Assembly: GCA_012519285.1 (NCBI GenBank)
Contig: JAAYQN010000034.1
Coordinates: forward strand, 1-50,796
Length of the DNA stretch: 50,796 bases
Source: Clostridiales bacterium
GTDB lineage: Bacteria; Bacillota; Clostridia; Christensenellales; HGM11417
Reading direction: 5' to 3'
A program made the position numbers and the translations under genes. The notes under the pieces were generated by a model. That model ran no database searches, was not told the origin of the DNA, and was given only the letters and a program-made list of their open reading frames with translations. Below, one piece after another: positions 34,494 through 44,791 of the stretch (position 1 is its first letter; each line of letters starts with the position of its first letter).

Positions 34494-35558
34494 TTATTGT
34501 CTCCTGTATTTGACGGCAGCCAGCCTCTGCTCCTTGAGCTGCTTCATCTTCTTTTCGACGATATATTTTATCAAAAGGGTGGTCAAAAGGCTCAAAATGG
34601 AGTTGGTGACGATGTAGAGCGTGAACACCGTGGAATACGAGAATGCGAAGAAGCCCAGCATTATGGGGAAGAATATCATCATGAACTTCATCGTGGATTC
34701 CATGTTCATGCTGGAGTCAGCGGAGGGCTGCCCCTGGGTCTTTTGCGTGATATATTGCGAAAGGAAGGATATCCCCACTGCCATAACTATGAGGATATAG
34801 TATCCGTTGCCCTGGCCCTTGCTCTCCCTTATCGGGCCCATTATGCGCTCGTAGTCATCCTTTCCGGTATTGTAGTCGGTGGCGGGTATCTGAATGGCCC
34901 CCACGCCGTAGTTTGACTTGCGCTCGGTATGGGTAAACTCCTCGTAGGTGGGGATGGGGTTTATGCCCGCTATGAAGTTGAAAAAGCCCTCGGCGTAGGC
35001 GATGTCGGGCCTCCATGGGTTCTTGACCCAAAACCATGAGGGATTGAGCTCGTTATACCTCTCAATTAGCCTCTTTTCTATCTCCTCTTCGTCTACCTCG
35101 TCCGTTACCATCTGATTGTATTCGATGACTAACTCGTTATAGGTGTGCGCGTTCCTGTATGTGGCGTACTGGTTGAGCCCGCTGAACACGAAGAAGAAAA
35201 GCACCAGCGTTACGATGGTGGGAAGGCAGGCGCCGCCCGCGGAATATCCCTCTTTCTTGAGCAGGGCGTACATTCTCTGGTTATAAAGCTGCTTGTCCCC
35301 CTTGCACTGCTTTTCGAGCTTTTCGAGTTGCTCCTTCAAATCAACCATTATCATGGAATTTTTCTTCATCTTGTAGCGGCTCACGAAATCGAGGGGCAGG
35401 GTGACGAGCTTGAGCAGTATGGTGAATATTACCATCGTCCAGCCGGCGTTGCCGATTAGGCCGTTTATGAAGTTGAGTATGGCTCCCAGCCACCCCCAAT
35501 AGGGAAGACCATCAAGAGGCTGGGGAGCGAACGCGAAAGCGTAGCCTACAAAACCCAT
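34494..35558 (-). CDS. yidC: Membrane protein insertase YidC/SpoIIIJ family, with large insert
   Basis: AGWTMVIFTILLKLVTLPLDFVSRYKMKKNSMIMVDLKEQLEKLEKQCKGDKQLYNQRMYALLKKEGYSAGGACLPTIVTLVLFFFVFSG; start trimmed from 35720. Confidence 0.94.
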   Translation of the reverse strand: MGFVGYAFAFAPQPLDGLPYWGWLGAILNFINGLIGNAGWTMVIFTILLKLVTLPLDFVSRYKMKKNSMIMVDLKEQLEKLEKQCKGDKQLYNQRMYALLKKEGYSAGGACLPTIVTLVLFFFVFSGLNQYATYRNAHTYNELVIEYNQMVTDEVDEEEIEKRLIERYNELNPSWFWVKNPWRPDIAYAEGFFNFIAGINPIPTYEEFTHTERKSNYGVGAIQIPATDYNTGKDDYERIMGPIRESKGQGNGYYILIVMAVGISFLSQYITQKTQGQPSADSSMNMESTMKFMMIFFPIMLGFFAFSYSTVFTLYIVTNSILSLLTTLLIKYIVEKKMKQLKEQRLAAVKYRRQ

Positions 35559-35788
35559 TTTATATCTCCTTTGAAGTTGTCTGGCACGGGGTCGAAACCG
35601 CCTTTGCTGAAATGGTTGCACCTTAAGATGCGCCACGCGGCGAACAGGCTCCCTTTCAGCGCGCCGTGCTTTTGAACGCATTCTGAGGCGTACGCCGAAC
35701 AGGACGGATAAAACCTGCAATCCGACAGCAGCAAGGGCGAAATAAATTTCTTATACAGCTTTATTAAAAACAAGAGAACGAGCTTCAT
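35546..35788 (-). CDS. yidD: Membrane protein insertion efficiency factor YidD
   Basis: LIKLYKKFISPLLLSDCRFYPSCSAYASECVQKHGALKGSLFAAWRILRCNHFSKGGFDPVP. Confidence 0.97.
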   Translation of the reverse strand: MKLVLLFLIKLYKKFISPLLLSDCRFYPSCSAYASECVQKHGALKGSLFAAWRILRCNHFSKGGFDPVPDNFKGDIKWVL

Positions 35789-35871
35789 TCGGCTTTTGGC
35801 ATTGCGCTAAGTTTTATCAAATGTTTTCCCTTTTTTCGCAAAATTATGCGCAGATTTTCATTGGTGAAAGG

Positions 35872-36222
35872 TTATTTAAAAAAAAGGTTTGCCTTTTTCA
35901 GGAGATAGGAGACGGAATCGGCTATCGCCTTGTAGTCGTCCTCGACGATTCCCTTCCTGGCTATGAATACATAATAGTAGTCCTGCCTAAGCTGCGGTAT
36001 TAGCTTTGAAAACGCTTCCCTCAGCCTCCTCTTTACTTTGTTGCGGACGACGCTCTTGCCGATCTTTTTGGAAACCGAAAAACCCGCCTTCAGTCTGTCG
36101 GAGCCCGTCCTCACGTACACCAGCACGAGGCTCTTGCAGGCCGCCGATTTCCCGTTCCTGTATGTGTGGGCGAACTCCCTCGAGCTTTTTAGGCGATAGA
36201 CCGCTTTCACTAACCTCTCCAT
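35872..36222 (-). CDS. rnpA: Ribonuclease P protein component
   Basis: RLKSSREFAHTYRNGKSAACKSLVLVYV..KAGFSVSKKIGKSVVRNKVKRRLREAF. Confidence 0.95.
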   Translation of the reverse strand: MERLVKAVYRLKSSREFAHTYRNGKSAACKSLVLVYVRTGSDRLKAGFSVSKKIGKSVVRNKVKRRLREAFSKLIPQLRQDYYYVFIARKGIVEDDYKAIADSVSYLLKKANLFFK

Positions 36223-36303
36223 GTTGTTAAAAAATACAAAAAGCCGTATGGCAAATACATACAGCTATTAAGAGACGCTATAAGGAGAAAGCCAAGCCGC
36301 CCG

Positions 36304-36438
36304 TCAAGCCGTAAGCCTCTTCCTTCCCTTATTGCGCCTTCTCGCGAGTACTTTTCTCCCGCTCTTGGTCTTCATCCTCTTGCGGAAGCCGTGCTCCTTT
36401 GCCCTCTGCCTCTTTTTGGGCTGATAAGTCCTCTTCAT
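36304..36438 (-). CDS. rpmH: 50S ribosomal protein L34
   Basis: [44 protein letters not shown] (44 aa); below the ORF-track cutoff. Confidence 0.97.
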   Translation of the reverse strand: MKRTYQPKKRQRAKEHGFRKRMKTKSGRKVLARRRNKGRKRLTA

Positions 36439-36577
36439 GGCAAATTCCTCTCTATACAGTATAAAAAAAGACTGTTTTCACGTGGTTATTATTATACTTT
36501 AATTTAAAACGCGTGTCAAACAATTATCGCAAAGGATGGCCTTTTGCGCCAAAAGGGCGAACTTTTTAAGAAAAAGC

Positions 36578-37906
36578 TCACTTTCCCAGGCAAAACCTGC
36601 TGAAGATGTCGTCTATCACGCTCTCGATGGAGCTTTCCCCCGTCACCTCGCCGAGCGCCTCGAACGCCTGCCTCAAGCTTTGCGCTATCATATCCAGAAA
36701 GAGCTCGCTTCCTCCCGAAAGCACCTCCTCTGTCAGCGCCATTGCCCTCTTTACGGCGTCGTAGTGCCTGTAATTGGTAAGTATCAGTCCCCCGGTGTAC
36801 ACCTTGCCGATGGTCCTCCCGTAGATGAGCCTTTTAAGCCTGTCGACGTTCTCGCCCGTGAGCGAGGATACGGCTATGTCGAAGCCGCTTGAAGAGGGGT
36901 CAAGATCCGCCTTGCTCTTTACCTTTATGTGCCTTTTGCTTTCTATGAGGCGCAGGATATCTTCGTCCTCATCGGAGAGCTGCCCGCTCTCGGCGATAAA
37001 TACCGCGATGTCGCTCTCTTGAATGTACTTCTTTGAGAGCTCGACGCCCTTGCTCTCTATGAGCCCGGCGCTCTCCCTGATGCCCGCGGTGTCGTAAACC
37101 CTAAACAGCGCCCCCTCGTAGACGTATTCCCCCTCGAGGGCATCGCGCGTGGTGCCCGCGATGTGGGTGACGATGGCCCTCTCGTAGCCAAGCAGGGCAT
37201 TGAAGAGGCTGGACTTTCCCACGTTGGGCTTTCCGCAAAGCGCCACCTTCACGCCCTCCCTTATGGCGCTGCCCCTGCCGTACCCCGCGGCAAGCTTCGA
37301 CAGCTCGGCGTAAATGCCTTTGAGAGAGGTCAAAATTTCCTCCCGCCCTTTTTCCTCGATGCCCTCGTCGGCGTAATCAATGGACACCTCTATATGGGAG
37401 AGCAGCTGCCTGAACTCCCCCTGCAGTTTCTCAATTTTCCTCGACAGCTCGCCCATCATCAGCGAGGAAGCCGCCGAAAGCTGCGCCTCGGTCCTGGAGT
37501 TTATAAGGTCTATCATGCCCTCAGCCTGGGCAAGGGTGAGCTTGCCGTTGACAAATGCCCTCTTTGAGAACTCGCCGCACTGGGCAAGCCTGGCGCCGCC
37601 GTCAATCAGCGCCCTGAGCACGCCTTGGAGCAAAGCGGCGCCGCCGTGGCAATGGAATTCTACCACGTCCTCGCCCGTAAAGGAATTGGGCGCGGAAAAG
37701 CGCACGCACAGGCAGCTGTCGCTAAAGCTGCCGAGGTCAAGCGTCCCGTAATACATCCTGTACGGGGTAAACCCGCTGGGCTTTTTGCCGCCCCTTGCGG
37801 TGAAGAATTTGTCCGAAATCTCACAGCTTTTGGGCCCGCTCATCCTCACTATGCCCACTCCCCCTATGCCTATGGGGGTGGCTATGGCGCAGATGGTGTC
37901 ATTCAT
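36578..37906 (-). CDS. mnmE: tRNA uridine-5-carboxymethylaminomethyl modification GTPase MnmE
   Basis: [62 protein letters not shown]-terminal [15 protein letters not shown]. Confidence 0.97.
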   Translation of the reverse strand: MNDTICAIATPIGIGGVGIVRMSGPKSCEISDKFFTARGGKKPSGFTPYRMYYGTLDLGSFSDSCLCVRFSAPNSFTGEDVVEFHCHGGAALLQGVLRALIDGGARLAQCGEFSKRAFVNGKLTLAQAEGMIDLINSRTEAQLSAASSLMMGELSRKIEKLQGEFRQLLSHIEVSIDYADEGIEEKGREEILTSLKGIYAELSKLAAGYGRGSAIREGVKVALCGKPNVGKSSLFNALLGYERAIVTHIAGTTRDALEGEYVYEGALFRVYDTAGIRESAGLIESKGVELSKKYIQESDIAVFIAESGQLSDEDEDILRLIESKRHIKVKSKADLDPSSSGFDIAVSSLTGENVDRLKRLIYGRTIGKVYTGGLILTNYRHYDAVKRAMALTEEVLSGGSELFLDMIAQSLRQAFEALGEVTGESSIESVIDDIFSRFCLGK

Positions 37907-39762
37907 GTCTTCTTGCCCCTGCTTGTAATGTACATTAAGAGGACGGCGATGTCCGCGGGAGACACGCCCGAGACGCGCGAGGCCTGCCCGACGGTGCGTG
38001 GGTCTACCTGGGCAAGCTTTTGCCTCGCCTCGATGCGGAGCCCTTCCATCTTCATATAGTCGAGGCCAGGCGGTATCTCCCTGTTTTCGTACCTTTCCAT
38101 CCTCTCGATCTGCTGGTCTTCCTTTTGCAGGTAACCCTCATACTTTATCTCGTTCTGAACGTAGTCGAGTATAAACCTGTCAATGCCCTCAAAGAGGCCG
38201 AAATGCCTCTGTATGTCGGAGATCTCTACCTGTGGCCTCTTTAGAAGCTGGGAGAGCTTTATGCCGCCCAAAACCGGAGGCTCCCCCTTTTCCTCGAGAA
38301 GCTCCTTTAGCGGCTGCCCCGAGAGCGCGCTCTCGCAAAGCTTAAACGTCTTTTCGGTATCCTCCATTCTCCTGCAAAAGGCCTCCCATCTCCTGTCGTC
38401 GACAAGCCCCACCTGCCTGCCCCTGGGGGTGAGCCTCACGTCGGCGTTGTCCTGGCGCAGGCGAATGCGGTGCTCGGCTCTTGAGGTCATCATCCTGTAG
38501 GGCTCGTCGGCGCCCTTGGTCACAAGGTCGTCAATCAGAACGCCAATATATGCCTCGTGGCGGCCGAGGATAAAGGGTGAGCGGCCTTCAAGGTAGAGCG
38601 CCGCGTTTATCCCCGCAACTATCCCCTGCGCAGCGGCTTCCTCGTAGCCCGAGGTGCCGTTGATCTGGCCCGCCAGGTACAGGCCCTCGACTTCCTTATA
38701 GCGGAGGGTGGGCTCAAGCTGGAGGCTGTCTATGCAGTCGTACTCGATGGCGTAGGCGTAGCGGGTGAGCCTGACGTTCTCCAAGCCGATAATGCTTCTG
38801 TACATCTCGAGCTGCACGTCCACGGGGAGGGAAGTGCTCGCGCCCTGAAGGTACACCTCGTTGGTCATGGCTCCCTCGGGCTCGATGAACACCTGGTGCC
38901 TCTCCTTGTCGGCAAAGCGCACCACCTTGTCCTCGATGCTGGGGCAGTACCGCGCTCCCCTTCCCTTGATGGCGCCGCAATACATTGGCGCCCTGTGGAG
39001 GTTGGCGCGGATTATGTCGTGGGTCTTCTGGGTGGTGTAAGTCAGGTAGCAGGGCACCTGCTCGCGGTCCTGAGGCTTATTAAGGAAGGAAAAGGAGTAG
39101 ATGTCGCTGTCCCCTTCCTGTTTTTCCATGACGGAAAAGTCGATGGTGCGCCTGTCGGCTCGGGCGGGTGTGCCGGTCTTGAACCTCCTGAGCTTGAAGC
39201 CCAAGTTATTGAGGCTCTCCGAGAGATAATTTGCCCTCGCAAAGCCAGAAGGGCCTGATTTTGCCCTGTACTCGCCCACGGTTATGTCGGAATTGAGACA
39301 GACTCCGCACGCAATTATGACTGCCTTACACGGCAGCGTCTCGCCGTAGACGTTCCTTATCCCCAAGACCTTGCCGCCCTTTACAAGTATTTCGGTGACT
39401 TCCATAGTGGCAAGCTCGAGGTTGGGGGTGTTCTCAAGCCTCCTCTTCATGCAGAGGTGGTACATATACTTGTCCGTCTGAGCCCTCAGGCTCTGCACTG
39501 CCGCGCCCTTTCCCTTGTTGAGCATCCTGAGCTGAAGCATGGTCTCGTCAGCGACCAGCCCCATCTCCCCGCCCAGCGCGTCCACTTCGCGCACGAGCTG
39601 GCCCTTTGCCGTGCCCCCTATGGAAGGGTTGCAGGCGAGCAGGGCTATGTTGTCGAGGCTGATGGAAGCAAGCAGCGTCTTATGCCCTTTTCTGGCGCAG
39701 GCGAGCGCCGCCTCGCATCCTGCGTGCCCTCCGCCTATCACTATTACTTCGTATTCCCTCAT
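37903..39762 (-). CDS. mnmG: tRNA uridine-5-carboxymethylaminomethyl modification enzyme MnmG
   Basis: [65 protein letters not shown]. Confidence 0.97.
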   Translation of the reverse strand: MREYEVIVIGGGHAGCEAALACARKGHKTLLASISLDNIALLACNPSIGGTAKGQLVREVDALGGEMGLVADETMLQLRMLNKGKGAAVQSLRAQTDKYMYHLCMKRRLENTPNLELATMEVTEILVKGGKVLGIRNVYGETLPCKAVIIACGVCLNSDITVGEYRAKSGPSGFARANYLSESLNNLGFKLRRFKTGTPARADRRTIDFSVMEKQEGDSDIYSFSFLNKPQDREQVPCYLTYTTQKTHDIIRANLHRAPMYCGAIKGRGARYCPSIEDKVVRFADKERHQVFIEPEGAMTNEVYLQGASTSLPVDVQLEMYRSIIGLENVRLTRYAYAIEYDCIDSLQLEPTLRYKEVEGLYLAGQINGTSGYEEAAAQGIVAGINAALYLEGRSPFILGRHEAYIGVLIDDLVTKGADEPYRMMTSRAEHRIRLRQDNADVRLTPRGRQVGLVDDRRWEAFCRRMEDTEKTFKLCESALSGQPLKELLEEKGEPPVLGGIKLSQLLKRPQVEISDIQRHFGLFEGIDRFILDYVQNEIKYEGYLQKEDQQIERMERYENREIPPGLDYMKMEGLRIEARQKLAQVDPRTVGQASRVSGVSPADIAVLLMYITSRGKKT

Positions 39763-40029
39763 ATAGATAAATATCAATATTTATGCGAAAGTTATTTGCT
39801 TTGTTCTTCCCAAACATCCGTATTTTGCGTATTTCTTTAAACAAAAGATTTATGCTTTTTTCTTACATGCCTTTGGGAATTCGCCGAATGTATGTTTCAG
39901 GCATTGTTTTTTATTGCCTGCCGAACGTTTGTTTTGTTTCATTTTCGCACCGACATTATTTGGTTTTCATTTTCTTTTCTTATCAACAAACCTTCTGCCG
40001 TACGGCTTGTTTTCCTATGCTTTAGACCT

Positions 40030-40728
40030 TCACAGGGGATTCTTTTTCTCTTTTCCTTGACCTCGGGGATATTTCTTGTCCGTGGGCATTACCTTCCTTA
40101 TCAGGATGAGCGTTCTCTTATGGTCAGTGCCTTGAAGGAAGAATCTGTCAACCTTATCAATCTGTCCGCCGAGTATGCGTATGGCATTTTTTGCCGCCTC
40201 AAGCTCCCGTTCGGCGTCGCCCTTGTAAGCCAGAAAAAGGCCGCCCACCTTTACCAGCGGCAGGCAGTATTCGCACAGGGCGCTCATTCCCGCCACCGCC
40301 CTGGCGCAAACGACGTCGAAGCTCTCCCTCAGGCTGCCTCTCGCGGCGTCCTCAGCGCGCGCCTGAAGACACTGGCACTCCTCAAGGCCGAGCCGCTTTA
40401 CCGCCTCCCGCAAAAAGTCCACCTTTTTGCCCACGCTGTCGACCATAGTTAGCTTTATGTCGCCCCTCAATATCCTGAGAGGGATGGAGGGAAAACCCGC
40501 GCCCGAGCCCACGTCGCACACCATAGCGCCCTCTTCGATATATTTTGCCCCGTAGGCGCTGTCAATAAAGTGCTTGAGCACCACATCCTCAGGAGAGGTT
40601 AGGGCGGTGAGGTTGATACGGCTGTTCCATTCTGCGAGCAGCGCGTAGAACCTCGCGAACTTCTCCGCCTGGCCTTCCTCTATATTAAAGCCCGCTTCCT
40701 TAAAGCGCTCCAGGATATACTCCCTCAT
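40030..40728 (-). CDS. rsmG: 16S rRNA (guanine(527)-N(7))-methyltransferase RsmG
   Basis: RINLTALTSPEDVVLKHFIDSAYGAKYIEEGAMVCDVGSGAGFPSIPLRIL; start trimmed to MREYIL at 40728. Confidence 0.95.
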   Translation of the reverse strand: MREYILERFKEAGFNIEEGQAEKFARFYALLAEWNSRINLTALTSPEDVVLKHFIDSAYGAKYIEEGAMVCDVGSGAGFPSIPLRILRGDIKLTMVDSVGKKVDFLREAVKRLGLEECQCLQARAEDAARGSLRESFDVVCARAVAGMSALCEYCLPLVKVGGLFLAYKGDAERELEAAKNAIRILGGQIDKVDRFFLQGTDHKRTLILIRKVMPTDKKYPRGQGKEKKNPL

Positions 40729-40811
40729 ATCCCAATAAATTATATCAAAATCTGATGCCAAAGTAAAACCCGCCCATTGCCTCTTCAATATTATTGCCCT
40801 TTTGGGAAATT

Positions 40812-40827
40812 TGTTTCACGTGAAACA
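40812..40827. promoter_or_regulatory. parS site (ParB/Spo0J binding)
   Basis: TGTTTCACGTGAAACA, perfect 16-bp palindrome matching the established parS consensus. Confidence 0.95.
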
Positions 40828-41129
40828 TAGTCAAACTTAATCCACTAATCAAACCTTCTTCCCCGCTCAGCCCCATAAAGTGCTAAAAAGCATTGCCAAA
40901 TGGGTTTTTCAGCGTCGGCGACTTTAAGTTTTTCTCTTTTTCAAAATCCTTTGTTACTCAAAACAAAAAGCCATAATTCTCACTCAAAGCCATTTTCCCC
41001 TTCCCGTTAAAATTGCTCCCTTGCCTGTTTAAAACCATGTCCCCTTTTAACTTGAGATAAAGAAATTTTCCCGCGCTTTTTGCGTTTTTCCAAAATCACA
41101 GAGAGTTGCCTATTTATCAAAGTCTTTTT

Positions 41130-41145
41130 TGTTTCACGTGAAACA
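41130..41145. promoter_or_regulatory. parS site (ParB/Spo0J binding)
   Basis: TGTTTCACGTGAAACA, second perfect copy 318 bp from the first. Confidence 0.95.
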
Positions 41146-41214
41146 TTCCAAAAAAGAAAAAAGGAAAGCCGCTTTTGGCTTTCCTTAGGTTGCTCATCGA
41201 TAGAAAGCGCTGCG

Positions 41215-42201
41215 CTAAGGCTCCGTCGAAGGTTCGGGGGAAGGTTCGAGAGTAGGTTCCGGAGTAGGTTCCGGAGTAGGTTCCGGAGTAGGTTCCGGAG
41301 TAGGTTCTGCCGAAGGCTCGGGCGTCGGCTGCTCCGAAGGATTTACAGAAGGCGACGGGCTCGGAAGGATGCCACCGATCCCAAGGTCCTGCAATATCTT
41401 GTCGATGTTGATGTTGTCGGTGATGAGCTTGGGCACGGGGTTGTTGTCGTAAATCATCTTGCCTATCTTGGACTGTTCGATCGCCGTCCTTACCTGGCTC
41501 TTTATGTCCTGGTTGCCGCTGTTAGGCTCCACTCCGCCGAGGATGAAGAAAGCAATGGTGAACACGACAATGACGGCGAGCGCTCCTTCCGCGAGGCCGA
41601 CGATTCCGCCAAGCAGCCTGTTGATGCTCCGCAGTGACCTCGAGGTGTGAAGCACAGCCTTGAAGATGGCCTCGATTATGGCCACCGCAATCCTTATCGC
41701 TATGAAAGTTGCCAGCACCGCAATTACGAGCATTATGGCCTGCGTGATGACGGGCGACAGCACGTCGACGAGCGATTTTTCGGTGAGCATGGCGAAGTTG
41801 GCGTCGGTCGAAAGCCCGTTAATTATGGCGCTTGCCAGCGAATCGCTAATGGAGTCGGTAAAGGATTGGGGTAGCCCCAGCTTTGAGATGGCCTCCATCA
41901 AGAGCGGCTTAAGGTTTTCTTTATCGCCGATGGGGACGGTGAACACGTTGTTCTCCAAACCCTCCGGGTTCAAGAGATTTGTCAGGTATCCCGAAACGTA
42001 ATTCTGAATTGAATTGCCCATGTCAAAGACGGGATAGAGGGCTTCGGCAACCTTTTGCGCGAGAAGTATGGCGGCGGCGAGGGATACCAGCCCGCCGATC
42101 AAGCTCAGCACGGAATCGATAAAGCCCCTTTTCAACCCAATAAAGAAGAATATTACAACAAAGGCAATAATGCCAATATCAACGTATGTAAACTGTTCCA
42201 T
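41215..42201 (-). CDS. CvpA-family membrane protein with Pro/Thr/Glu-rich repetitive C-terminal tail
   Basis: MEQFTYVDIGIIAFVVIFFFIGLKRGFIDSVLSLIGGLVSLAAAILLAQKVAE; tail PEPSAEPTPEPTPEPTPEPTPEPTLEPSPEPSTEP. Confidence 0.8.
   Translation of the reverse strand: MEQFTYVDIGIIAFVVIFFFIGLKRGFIDSVLSLIGGLVSLAAAILLAQKVAEALYPVFDMGNSIQNYVSGYLTNLLNPEGLENNVFTVPIGDKENLKPLLMEAISKLGLPQSFTDSISDSLASAIINGLSTDANFAMLTEKSLVDVLSPVITQAIMLVIAVLATFIAIRIAVAIIEAIFKAVLHTSRSLRSINRLLGGIVGLAEGALAVIVVFTIAFFILGGVEPNSGNQDIKSQVRTAIEQSKIGKMIYDNNPVPKLITDNINIDKILQDLGIGGILPSPSPSVNPSEQPTPEPSAEPTPEPTPEPTPEPTPEPTLEPSPEPSTEP
41252..41307. repeat. 12-bp tandem repeat (GTAGGTTCCGGA) encoding PTPE repeats
   Basis: Four tandem near-identical 12-mers plus partial copy. 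Confidence 0.85.
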
Positions 42202-42354
42202 TTCCCCTCCTATGAAATTAAAGATGTAAATTGTAAAGTCATTATACAACATTTAGCTCTCCTCGTCAATGTTAACACAAAAAAATGTATAAGAATTTTT
42301 TTGCCGTCAATAATCATAATGATTTCAAAAAAGTAGGTTTTTAAACCTGTTTAC

Positions 42355-42954
42355 ATGAAAAAGATCTCTTCGCTTTTGCCCGGATACAGATACATTGTGA
42401 CGGCGGAAGTGCTAAAGCTGATATGGGGCGAGAAGCGGCCGCCCGTTTTCCTCTGCATAGGCAGCAGCCAGCTCTGCGGCGACAGGCTGGGGCCCGCGAT
42501 CGGGCAGCTCCTCGTAAGAAAACATGATTCGCGCGCCTTCGTGTACGGCACGCTGGAAAGGCCGGTAACGAGAAAAAACGTACTCGAGGCGCACGACTTT
42601 ATCAGGAAAAATCACGAAGGCAAGCTGTTCGCCATAGACGCAGCGCTGGGAATGGATGAGGAAAAGGGAATGATAAACATTTACAGGGGAGGCTTAAAAC
42701 CCGCGGCGTCGGCGGGGTGCGACCTTCCCATGATAGGCGACTTCTGCCTGACGGTAAACGTAAACTCCTTGAGCATCGAGGGCGTGGTGGCACTAGCCTC
42801 GGTGCGTGAGCGAAAGATAAACGAGCTTGGGGTGAACATCGCGCAGGCGATAAGCGACGCGCTTACAATTCACTGGAGCTTTTTGCACACAAAAAAAGCA
42901 GGGGAGTTTCCTTACCCCCCTTTTTCTCAAAGCGTAGCCTTGAAGCTTGTATAA
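42355..42954 (+). CDS. yyaC: Spore protease YyaC family protein
   Basis: RPPVFLCIGSSQLCGDRLGPAIGQLLVRKHDSRAFVYGTLERPVTRKNVLEAHDFIRKNHEGKLFAIDAALG. Confidence 0.9.
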   Translation: MKKISSLLPGYRYIVTAEVLKLIWGEKRPPVFLCIGSSQLCGDRLGPAIGQLLVRKHDSRAFVYGTLERPVTRKNVLEAHDFIRKNHEGKLFAIDAALGMDEEKGMINIYRGGLKPAASAGCDLPMIGDFCLTVNVNSLSIEGVVALASVRERKINELGVNIAQAISDALTIHWSFLHTKKAGEFPYPPFSQSVALKLV

Positions 42955-43186
42955 TTTTTAAAATTTTTTATTTTTTTCCACCAAAAAACAAATTTCAAAA
43001 AAAATATTGACTATCCTTTATTGCTGCGCTGATACCCGTAACATTGTTTTTTATTAAAACAACATTGCAATTACTTTCTGATAAAGCCTTATCTTGCTCC
43101 TTACAAATCATTTCAATCGGATTTCCTCCGCTTAATAAGCCAAACATATGTTTGTTGAAATTATGCGGGACGGAATTTTTATGGCA

Positions 43187-44791
43187 TTAAACTATACCGG
43201 CTACCGTCTCGTCAATAAACTTATTCAGTGCGTCAAATACCTGTTTGCAGTCTTCTCCCGAGGCGTGTAGGTAGAGCTTTATTAAAGGTTCCGTGCCGCT
43301 GGGGCGGACGGCGAGTGAGTGTCCGCCATCAAATTCCAAAATCGCCATATCGTAGCCCTGCTCACTGAGAAAGTCCCTCGTAAAGAGCAGCTTAAGCCCG
43401 CCGCAGTCATAGCTCTTTACCGAGCGGAATGCGGCCATGACCTTTTTTATCTTCTCCCTGCCGCGCGGGCCGTCCGCCTTAATCCTCCTCTGCCTGCTCT
43501 TTACCATGCCAAACTTTGCGTAAAGCTCTTCCAGCTTGTCGAAGAAAGTTTTCCCTTCTTCTTTCAGCTGCGCGGCGAGCTGGCAAAGCAGCACGGCGGC
43601 GGCGACGCCGTCTTTATCGAATATGTAAGTGCCGACGCATATGCCGTTGCTCTCTTCATAACCCGCGATAAACTTATGCCCTTCCCCTCTCTCCTCGAGG
43701 ACGGAGGCAATCCTGCAGATGTGTTTAAAGCCCGTAAAGGTCTCTTCCACCCTTACTCCGTAATGCGCCGCTATCTTGTCTATAAGGCGCATGGTAACGG
43801 CGGTCCTCACTATTACGCCGCCGTCTGTCTTTCCCTTTTTCGCCCTTTGCTCGAGCAGAAAGCTGCACAAGAGCACACCTATCTCGTCGCCGGAAAGCAG
43901 TTTAAAGCCACCGCCACTCCTGCACATCGCGCCTATCCTGTCGCCGTCAGGGTCGTTTGCAATTATTATGTCGCAGCCTTCCTCCTCGGCACGCGTTATC
44001 GCCAAACCATAGGCTTCTTCCATCTCGGGGTTTGGATAGGGGCAGGTGGAAAACCTTCCGTCCGGCAGGGCCTGCTCATTGACCATCACCACCTCGGCGC
44101 CGAGGCGAGAGAGCAGCCTCGCCATATAATCCGCTCCCGCGCCGTTTAGGGGAGTGTAGCAAACTTTCACTCCTTTGCAATCCTTAAAGCCCTGCCCCAG
44201 CACACTCTCAAGGTAGCTGTCTATTACCTTCTGCCCTATATACTCGATGTTTCCAGCCTTAAGCCCTTCATCAAAATCCGCCCGCTCTATGCCGAAGTAA
44301 GTCAAATTCCCCATTATCTCCCACACCGCCTCGGCGTAATCGTCGCCTATCTGGCAGCCTCTATGGTCGTAAACCTTAAAGCCGTTGTACTGTCGGGGGT
44401 TATGGCTCGCAGTTATCATTACTCCCGCAGAGCATTTAAGCTTCCTCACCGAAAATGCCAAAAGCGGCGTTATCCCCACGCCTTTTGTAATATAAACCTT
44501 CAGCCCGTTTGCGCAAAACACTTCCGCGGCCGTTTTGGCAAAGGCCTCCGATTTTATCCTGCTGTCGTAGGAGACCGCCACGCTCCCCCCGCCGAGCTTG
44601 CCGAGATAAAGCGCCACCGCCTTTGCCGCCCTTGCTACCACGTAAGCGTTCATGCGGTTTGTGCCTATGCCCATAACGCCCCGGATTCCCGCCGTGCCGA
44701 AACGCAGATGGCCCGAAAAGCTGTCCTCTTCCACCTCGCCATCCGAAAAGTCGAGGCGTCTTTTCCATTCAATGTAATCCCTGTTTTCCAT
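43187..44791 (-). CDS. Phosphoglucomutase/phosphomannomutase family protein
   Basis: LRFGTAGIRGVMGIGTNRMN; GVMITASHNPRQYNGFKVYDHRGCQI; IIANDPDGDRIGAMCR; LAVRPSGTEPLIKLYLHA. Confidence 0.94.
   Translation of the reverse strand: MENRDYIEWKRRLDFSDGEVEEDSFSGHLRFGTAGIRGVMGIGTNRMNAYVVARAAKAVALYLGKLGGGSVAVSYDSRIKSEAFAKTAAEVFCANGLKVYITKGVGITPLLAFSVRKLKCSAGVMITASHNPRQYNGFKVYDHRGCQIGDDYAEAVWEIMGNLTYFGIERADFDEGLKAGNIEYIGQKVIDSYLESVLGQGFKDCKGVKVCYTPLNGAGADYMARLLSRLGAEVVMVNEQALPDGRFSTCPYPNPEMEEAYGLAITRAEEEGCDIIIANDPDGDRIGAMCRSGGGFKLLSGDEIGVLLCSFLLEQRAKKGKTDGGVIVRTAVTMRLIDKIAAHYGVRVEETFTGFKHICRIASVLEERGEGHKFIAGYEESNGICVGTYIFDKDGVAAAVLLCQLAAQLKEEGKTFFDKLEELYAKFGMVKSRQRRIKADGPRGREKIKKVMAAFRSVKSYDCGGLKLLFTRDFLSEQGYDMAILEFDGGHSLAVRPSGTEPLIKLYLHASGEDCKQVFDALNKFIDETVAGIV

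Noticed and set aside
36475-36485. TTTTCACGTGG upstream of rpmH as a third parS
   Set aside because: Only one half matches the parS palindrome; the other arm (GGTTATT) does not.
39892-40452. 186-aa + ORF overlapping the mnmG/rsmG junction
   Set aside because: Mostly antisense to rsmG; F-rich N-terminus from AT-rich intergenic DNA.
43141-43154. CAAACATATGTTTG palindrome between yyaC and the phosphohexomutase
   Set aside because: Perfect but short palindrome in an AT-rich convergent gap; likely by chance, no promoter context.
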